A DNA stretch of 10,105 bases from Pyrinomonadaceae bacterium (GTDB lineage: Bacteria > Acidobacteriota > Blastocatellia > Pyrinomonadales > Pyrinomonadaceae), in contig JACMLC010000093.1 of the NCBI GenBank assembly GCA_014379795.1, positions 1-10,105 on the forward strand, written 5' to 3'. Shown piece by piece: positions 5,616 to 10,105 of the stretch. Both the position numbers and the translations under genes were made by a program. The number at the start of each line of letters is the position of its first letter. Within the stretch, counting starts at the first letter, position 1. The notes under the pieces were generated by a model. That model was not told the origin of the DNA and made no database searches. It saw only the letters and a program-made list of their open reading frames with translations.

Positions 5616-7133
5616 TCAGACATCACCGGGCTGTTCCTGATAATCGAACCACGGCGCGCCGCTCCGCAAGCGCGTGACGCATCGCTCTTGTCCGAGAATC
5701 TCAAAAACTTCAAACATTGAGGGGCCGACCGATTGCCCCGTCAGCATCGTGCGCGAAGCATTGATGAGCAGACCGGCCTTGACGCCCGCTTCGTCCGCGA
5801 AGGCGCGTAAGGCTTGTTCGCTCGTCTCAACATTAAAAGGCTCGACTGCTTCCATCCGCAACGCCATCGCGGGCAGCAGCTCTTTCAAGCGCGGCTCTTT
5901 CAAAAGATTCTTTTTGACAGCCGCTTCGTCAAAATCGAAATCGTCTGAGAAGTACGCGCGTCCCTGCTCCGAAAAATCCTTGAGGGTAAAGAATCGCTGG
6001 CGAATCAAATCAACCGCACGTTCGAACCAAACGCGGTCATCATCTTCATATTCTTCGCGCCACAATTTGTTCGCTCTCAATTCCGCTTTGACCATCGGGG
6101 ACAGCTCTGCGATGGGCATCGTGCGTATGTATTCGGCGTTCATCCAAACGGCTTTGTCGTCAGTCCAGCGACGCGGGTCTGTTTCGTTAAAGTTGAAGAC
6201 GGCGTTGGAGCGATGTATGCCTTCGAGCGAGAATTTTTCTCTCAACTCTTCGAGCGTCATCAACTCCTGCTCCGTTGCGGGCGACCATCCGAGAAGGGCT
6301 AGGAAGTTGCGAAAGGCCACTGGCACAAAACCCTTATCACGATAGGTTGTTAGAGAGACGACCTCGCCGTGCTTGCGCTTTGAGAGCTTGCCCTTGTTCG
6401 GCGCGAGAATCAGCGGCAGATGCGCAAAGCGCGGCGCACTCTGGCCCAGAGCCTCGTAAATCAAAATTTGTTTATGCGTGTTCGTCAGGTGATCCTGCCC
6501 GCGTATCACGTCTGTGATATTCATTTCTATGTCGTCAAGCACGACAGACAAATTGTAGAGCGGGTGGCCGTCAGAGCGCAGCAGCACAAGGTCTTCAATC
6601 TCCGTATAATCGCGCTCCTGCTCGCCGTACACTGCATCTGTAAAATGCGTGCGTCCCTCGCTCGGGACTTTCAAGCGCACAGCGAACGGCTCTCCTGCTT
6701 CTGCCCGGAGATTTGATTCTTCCTGAGAAAGCTCGCGGTAAGGATTGCTGCGATGATTCACGCCCTCTGCCGCGTGCGCGCGTGCGCGCTCAGCGATGCC
6801 CTCTTTGACGGTCGCGTCCGAGCGCACTTCTTTCGGCGTGAAATCACGATAGGCTGTGCCTTCATTGATAAGCCGCAAAGCCGCCGCGCGATGCTTGTCT
6901 GCGTTGCCGGACTGAAAAATTATCTCTTCGTCGTAATCGAGGCCGAGCCATTCAAGGCCCTCTATGATCGAGCGCGTCGAAGCCTCAGTCGAGCGTTGCA
7001 AGTCCGTGTCTTCGATGCGCAGCAGAAACTTGCCGCCGTTACGACGCGCGTAGAGCCAGTTAAACAGAGCCGTGCGCGCAGACCCGATGTGCAGATAGCC
7101 GGTTGGCGATGGTGCGAAACGAACGCGAATCAT
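5616..7133 (-). CDS. gltX: Glutamyl-tRNA synthetase
   Basis: This class I aminoacyl-tRNA synthetase (EC 6.1.1.17) charges tRNA-Glu, and possibly tRNA-Gln if it is non-discriminating. At 505 residues it is of normal length. The N-terminus RFAPSPTGYLHIGSART has the HIGH signature as HIGS (15-18). The second ATP-binding signature is KLSKR (249-253). GluRS motifs FLALLGW and VWMNAEYIR follow, then a helical C-terminal anticodon-binding part. The zinc-binding cysteines of some GluRS (CxC after AYR) are absent (AYRDFTPKE), a common variant. ATG 7133 was chosen. An in-frame TTG at 7154 only translates the adjoining repeat. No Shine-Dalgarno is visible at 7133 because the repeat occupies that place. 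The tRNA-Ser gene upstream on the same strand has a strong promoter that may also drive gltX. Confidence 0.97.
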   Translation of the reverse strand: MIRVRFAPSPTGYLHIGSARTALFNWLYARRNGGKFLLRIEDTDLQRSTEASTRSIIEGLEWLGLDYDEEIIFQSGNADKHRAAALRLINEGTAYRDFTPKEVRSDATVKEGIAERARAHAAEGVNHRSNPYRELSQEESNLRAEAGEPFAVRLKVPSEGRTHFTDAVYGEQERDYTEIEDLVLLRSDGHPLYNLSVVLDDIEMNITDVIRGQDHLTNTHKQILIYEALGQSAPRFAHLPLILAPNKGKLSKRKHGEVVSLTTYRDKGFVPVAFRNFLALLGWSPATEQELMTLEELREKFSLEGIHRSNAVFNFNETDPRRWTDDKAVWMNAEYIRTMPIAELSPMVKAELRANKLWREEYEDDDRVWFERAVDLIRQRFFTLKDFSEQGRAYFSDDFDFDEAAVKKNLLKEPRLKELLPAMALRMEAVEPFNVETSEQALRAFADEAGVKAGLLINASRTMLTGQSVGPSMFEVFEILGQERCVTRLRSGAPWFDYQEQPGDV

Positions 7134-7138
7134 AAGTG

Positions 7139-7270
7139 CAGTGATAAGTGACAAGTGACAAGTAACGAGACAAAGGCTTTAGCTGCTCGTCGCTCTAAAA
7201 TAGCAACGAGTGACAATTACGAGGGGCAAAGAGGAAAACCTTGTCACTCGTCACTTGTCACTCGTCACTG
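7139..7270. repeat. Heptamer-repeat palindrome (GTCACTT units) between tRNA-Ser and gltX
   Basis: Arms 7139-7169 and 7240-7270 are 31 bases each and reverse-complementary at 26 positions. Several mismatches are of the C/T kind that G-U pairing tolerates in RNA. Both arms are tandem 7-base units: AAGTGAC on the plus strand of the left arm, GTCACTT/GTCACTC in the right arm. The 70-base interior carries further isolated pieces such as AACGAGTGACAA. One edge is 5 bases from the gltX ATG and the other is 7 bases from the encoded CCA end of the tRNA. In a joint transcript it would fold between tRNA and mRNA. Confidence 0.85.
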
Positions 7271-7277
7271 AAGTTGC

Positions 7278-7368
7278 TGGCGGAGATGACAGGATTCGAA
7301 CCTGCGATGGGCTTTTGACCCATAACGGTTTAGCAAACCGCCGCCTTCAGCCACTCGGCCACATCTCC
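7278..7368 (-). tRNA. tRNA-Ser (anticodon GCU), CCA encoded
   Basis: This is a class II tRNA. The acceptor strand GGAGATG (from 7368 downward) pairs with CATCTCC. The discriminator G at 7281 is followed by an encoded CCA (7280-7278). The D-arm shows GGCCGAGTGGC-TGAAGG. The anticodon loop TTGCTAA has GCT at 7334-7332, reading AGC/AGU serine codons. The long variable arm has the stem ATGGG/CCCAT (7323-7307). The T-arm carries GGTTCGAATCC. All parts expected of tRNA-Ser are present. Confidence 0.97.
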
Positions 7369-7393
7369 TTTGAGCCTCGAAAGGCTCCGGAGT

Positions 7394-7421
7394 ATTCTAA
7401 TCTGCGGTTTCAGATTGTCAA
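7394..7421 (-). promoter_or_regulatory. Promoter of tRNA-Ser
   Basis: On the minus strand, -35 TTGACA (7421-7416) and -10 TAGAAT (7399-7394) are 16 bases apart, with a C/G-rich discriminator (ACTCCGG) after the -10. That pattern is typical of stable-RNA promoters. The predicted start is near 7387. The short leader (7387-7372) can itself fold as GAGCC-TTTCGA-GGCTC, ending 3 bases before the tRNA. Confidence 0.7.
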
Positions 7422-7685
7422 GCAGGAGGGCGCAAGGCGATCCGCCGGAAGATAGAAAAGTATTGCCACAAAAAGGCGCAGAAACCGCAAAAGAATAGCT
7501 GTATCTTTGTCTTGGCGTTTTTGTGCGCTCGCGCGGCTCATTCTTTAAAGAGAAGGCTCTTCAGCACTCGCATTCGCGCAGAAGATAGATGACAATGGGT
7601 TTTGAGGCCATACGGAAATTTGCATTGGCCCAGCCGGATTATTTAACAGCTCGCTTGATATTTATCGCCCGCAATTAAATTTTTG
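7422..7685. other. Intergenic region between divergent tRNA-Ser and M16 peptidase genes
   Basis: I see no gene here. The stretch is AT-richer than the flanks, and the M16 reading frame is closed by TGA at 7656. Segments around 7467-7485 and 7510-7535 (CACAAAAAGGCG and GGCGTTTTTGTGCGC) are partly complementary but too imperfect to call. The promoter of the M16 gene should lie here, but no well-spaced -35/-10 pair convinces me. Confidence 0.5.
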
Positions 7686-7691
7686 AAGGAG
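7686..7691 (+). promoter_or_regulatory. Shine-Dalgarno deciding a TTG start
   Basis: AAGGAG (7686-7691) stands 9 bases before TTG 7701, in frame with the M16 peptidase. No ATG occurs in frame between the upstream stop (7656) and residue 27 (7779), which lies inside the conserved domain, so this non-ATG start is the best supported. Confidence 0.65.
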
Positions 7692-7700
7692 ATTGACACT

Positions 7701-10105
7701 TTGCAGGAAAGATTGCCCGCAGGCGTCACGTTTGTGACTGAAGAAGAAGGAATCAGTGAATACAGTTTGGCGAATGGGATGAAGACGCTGCTGGTAGAAA
7801 ACCGCGTCGCGCCGGTCGTCACAGTCATGGTGCTTTACAAAGTCGGCTCGCGCAACGAGGCTGTCGGTTACACAGGCTCTACGCATCTCTTAGAGCACAT
7901 GATGTTCAAGGGCACGCCGACTTTTAACAAAGAGCAGAACACGCAGATTGCCGCGACCCTGCAAAAAATCGGCGCGGATTTTAACGCGACCACTTGGTAC
8001 GACCGCACAAATTATTTCGAGACCGTGCCGTCAGACCAGATCGAATTGGCAATCAAGCTCGAAGCGGACAGGATGCGCAACTCTTTTATCGCGGACAGCG
8101 ACCGGCAGTCCGAGATGACCGTCGTGCGCAACGAGCTTGAGCGCGGGCAGAACGAGCCATCTGAAGTTCTGGACGAAGCCGTCTATGCCGCAGCCTTTCG
8201 TGAGCATCCCTATCATCATCCGACCATCGGCTGGCGCGCAGACGTGGAAGGCGTGCCGACAGAGCGCCTCAAAGAATTTTTCGACACCTTTTATCATCCG
8301 AACAACGCGACGGCCATCATCGTCGGAGACTTTGAGCGCGAGAGCGCGCTTGAGTTAATCAACAACTATTTCGGCGCGCATCCGGCTTCGGAAAAATCAA
8401 TCCCGGAAGTCTACACGGACGAGCCGCCGCAACAGGGCGAGCGTCGCCTTGTGATTCGTCGCGCGGGCGAGCTGGCCTTAGTGCAGATAGCTTTTCACAC
8501 ACCCGGCGTCTTGGGACAGATGAACACGCTCTCGAATGCAGAGCTGGCGTTGCGCGCCGCCAACCCGCCCGCGTTGAACGACATTTATCCGCTCATCGTG
8601 CTTTCGGCAGCGATGTCGAACGGCGTCACCAGCCGTCTCTATCAGGCTCTGGTCGAAAAAGAACTGGCCGTCAGCGTTGACACCAACTGTGACCAGCACC
8701 GCGATCCCGGACTTTTCAATGTTTATGCGATGGTCTCTCCCGGCGTCGAGGCGCAGGAGGTTGAAACGGTCATCCTCTCTGAATTGCAGCGCGTCGCGGA
8801 AGAAGGTTTGACGACTGCCGAAGTCGAGAAAGCGAAAAGGCAGATTCTCGCGGCAGAGGCATTCGGGCGCGACGGCACATTCAACATCGCAGTCCAGATG
8901 TCCGAAGCAGAGGCCGTCGCGGACTGGCGTTTTTACAAAGACTACTCATCAAACATCTCGAAGGTCACAGGTAAGGACGTGCAGCGCGTCGCTCAAGCTT
9001 ATTTCGATGAAGACAATCGAACCGTCGGGCGCTTTATTCCAAAGCAGGCGACGGCAAGCAACGGCAACGGCGGCTCGCAACCGAATCAGAGCGAGGCACG
9101 CGCGCTCTTTCCGCGCGGCGTAAAATTTTATGACGAGCCGGATATAGAAAATCGCGGCGCTGCCGGAGAAGTTACGGATGCGTCATTGATGACTGAAAAG
9201 GGCGGCGCGACCACGCCGCAGGAGTTAGAGCAACAAGGGATTTCCGCGCGCGGCAGCAAATCATCCGATGCGGCTGAGGCCAACACGCCGCAGAGCGTCG
9301 GCCAGACGAGCTTTGCCAAGCGCATCATTCGCCATCAATTAGAGAACGGCGCAACCTTGTTGATGCTCGAAAATCGCGCGACGCCGACCGTCAGTTTGCG
9401 CGGCTCTTTGCGCGCAGGCTCTTTTTTCGAGCCGCGCGACAAACCCGGCCTCGCGCAGATTACAGCCGAGATGCTCTCGCGCGGAAGCCTCTCGCGCAGC
9501 AAGCTGGACATCGCGGGCGAGCTTGAATCGGTCGGCGCGGATATAGATTTTTCGACAGACCCCTTTGCAGTCAATATCGCCGCGCGCTCTTTGACGCAAG
9601 ACTTGCCGCTCGTCCTCTCGACGCTCGCAGAAGAATTGCGCGAGCCTGCTTTTCCCGCAGACGAGTTGGAAAAATTAAAGCAGCAAATCATCGCTTCGAT
9701 TCAAGAGCAGCAAGCCAACACGCGTTATCGCGGCTACGAGCGTTTGAGCGAACTGCTTTTCGATGAGGCCAATCCGTACTACGTGCCGCCCGGCGACAGC
9801 CTCATCAATAGCATCAATTCCATCACGGTCGAGGACGTGAAAAATTTTCACGCCGCCAGATACGGCGGACGCTCTCTGATTCTGACAATCGTGGGCGATG
9901 TTGATGCGGCAGCAGTGCGCGAACAGTTCGCCAAGATATTCGACTCTTTCAAGGGGACTGAGAGCATTGATGTGAACGTCACAGACCCCTTGCCGCAGAC
10001 CACAGCGCGGCGCGAAGTCGTGCTGCTCAAAGACAAAGCCAACGTAGACGTTTTGATCGGCTCAGCAGCCCCCTTGCGCCGCTCGTCCGAAGATTATTAC
10101 GCGGC
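7701..10105 (+). CDS. M16 family zinc metallopeptidase with two fused M16 units, 3' end missing
   Basis: This pitrilysin/insulinase-family peptidase has its first 801 codons in the window; the frame is open to the window end. The first unit (about residues 1-450) holds the inverted zinc motif HLLEH (His62, Glu65 catalytic, His66), preceded by VLYKVGSRNE and followed by a distal Glu in VVRNELERGQ (Glu145 is the likely third ligand). The domain-2 region contains SNGVTSRLYQALVEK. A Gly/Asn/Gln/Glu-rich linker (about 455-540) leads to a second M16 unit (LENGATLLMLENRATPTVSL, then SLRAGSFFEP). There the HxxEH position reads as GLAQITAEML, so it is catalytically dead, as in other tandem M16 proteins. 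Two-unit M16 enzymes enclose peptides in a clamshell chamber. No signal peptide is seen with the TTG start, so a cytoplasmic location is possible. The substrate is unknown. Confidence 0.92.
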   Translation, partial: MQERLPAGVTFVTEEEGISEYSLANGMKTLLVENRVAPVVTVMVLYKVGSRNEAVGYTGSTHLLEHMMFKGTPTFNKEQNTQIAATLQKIGADFNATTWYDRTNYFETVPSDQIELAIKLEADRMRNSFIADSDRQSEMTVVRNELERGQNEPSEVLDEAVYAAAFREHPYHHPTIGWRADVEGVPTERLKEFFDTFYHPNNATAIIVGDFERESALELINNYFGAHPASEKSIPEVYTDEPPQQGERRLVIRRAGELALVQIAFHTPGVLGQMNTLSNAELALRAANPPALNDIYPLIVLSAAMSNGVTSRLYQALVEKELAVSVDTNCDQHRDPGLFNVYAMVSPGVEAQEVETVILSELQRVAEEGLTTAEVEKAKRQILAAEAFGRDGTFNIAVQMSEAEAVADWRFYKDYSSNISKVTGKDVQRVAQAYFDEDNRTVGRFIPKQATASNGNGGSQPNQSEARALFPRGVKFYDEPDIENRGAAGEVTDASLMTEKGGATTPQELEQQGISARGSKSSDAAEANTPQSVGQTSFAKRIIRHQLENGATLLMLENRATPTVSLRGSLRAGSFFEPRDKPGLAQITAEMLSRGSLSRSKLDIAGELESVGADIDFSTDPFAVNIAARSLTQDLPLVLSTLAEELREPAFPADELEKLKQQIIASIQEQQANTRYRGYERLSELLFDEANPYYVPPGDSLINSINSITVEDVKNFHAARYGGRSLILTIVGDVDAAAVREQFAKIFDSFKGTESIDVNVTDPLPQTTARREVVLLKDKANVDVLIGSAAPLRRSSEDYYA

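Noticed and set aside
5585..5713. N-terminal extension of the SnoaL-like gene
   Set aside because: It overlaps the gltX coding end and would place a signal peptide in the middle of the protein.
7134..7154. N-terminal extension of gltX from TTG 7154
   Set aside because: It encodes repeat sequence. The conserved GluRS N-terminus MIRVRFAPSPTG begins at 7133.
7210..7455. Plus-strand ORF containing GDDRIRTCDGLL and HNGLANRRLQPLGH
   Set aside because: It is the antisense translation of tRNA-Ser plus repeat. RIRTCD-type proteins are a familiar false annotation opposite serine/leucine tRNAs.
7467..7535. Fourth inverted repeat (CACAAAAAGGCG / GGCGTTTTTGTGCGC)
   Set aside because: The complementarity is interrupted and weaker than in the other three elements. 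It could be a decayed copy or chance.

Overview
The window is an ordinary bacterial chromosome segment of moderately high GC content. It carries five large genes, one mid-sized gene, one tRNA, and one small transcription unit I cannot identify. Gene content and style suggest an environmental heterotroph, possibly an Acidobacteriota (Blastocatellia-like) organism: an S9 peptidase with a beta-propeller, a tandem-domain M16 peptidase, a GluRS without the zinc-ligand cysteines, a periplasmic M20 amidohydrolase, and intergenic palindromes made of short tandem repeats. That placement is an inference and is not proven by the sequence.

Layout. Bases 3-1775 (+) are the 3' part of an S9 (prolyl-oligopeptidase-like) serine peptidase. 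A heptamer-repeat palindrome (1774-1857) separates it from hutI, imidazolonepropionase (1861-3114, +). Bases 3115-3486 hold no large gene but are highly organised. They contain a near-consensus sigma70 promoter (TTGACG-17-TATTAT), a 13-base match to the 16S anti-Shine-Dalgarno region, an 11-codon ORF, several possible hairpins and an intrinsic terminator. This looks like an autonomous RNA of about 220 nt or a leader. It precedes a secreted M20 amidohydrolase (3487-4812, +). A large palindrome built from CGCAAAG units (4824-4929) separates that gene from a convergent minus-strand block. Read in the direction of transcription, the block is tRNA-Ser(GCU) (7368-7278), a GTCACTT-unit palindrome (7270-7139), gltX (7133-5616) and an exported SnoaL/NTF2-like protein (5584-4952). 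A divergent M16 metallopeptidase gene (7701 to beyond the window end, +) closes the window.

How the genes fit together. S9, HutI, M20 and M16 all concern peptide, amide or amino-acid breakdown, so a protein-degrading lifestyle is plausible, but nothing shows a single operon. The minus-strand block is translation-related (tRNA-Ser, GluRS) and may be transcribed from the strong tRNA promoter. The signals most worth a second look are the small RNA/peptide unit at 3149-3409 and the three intergenic palindromes. The palindromes share one architecture but have unrelated unit sequences, and two of them abut start codons that lack a recognisable Shine-Dalgarno sequence.
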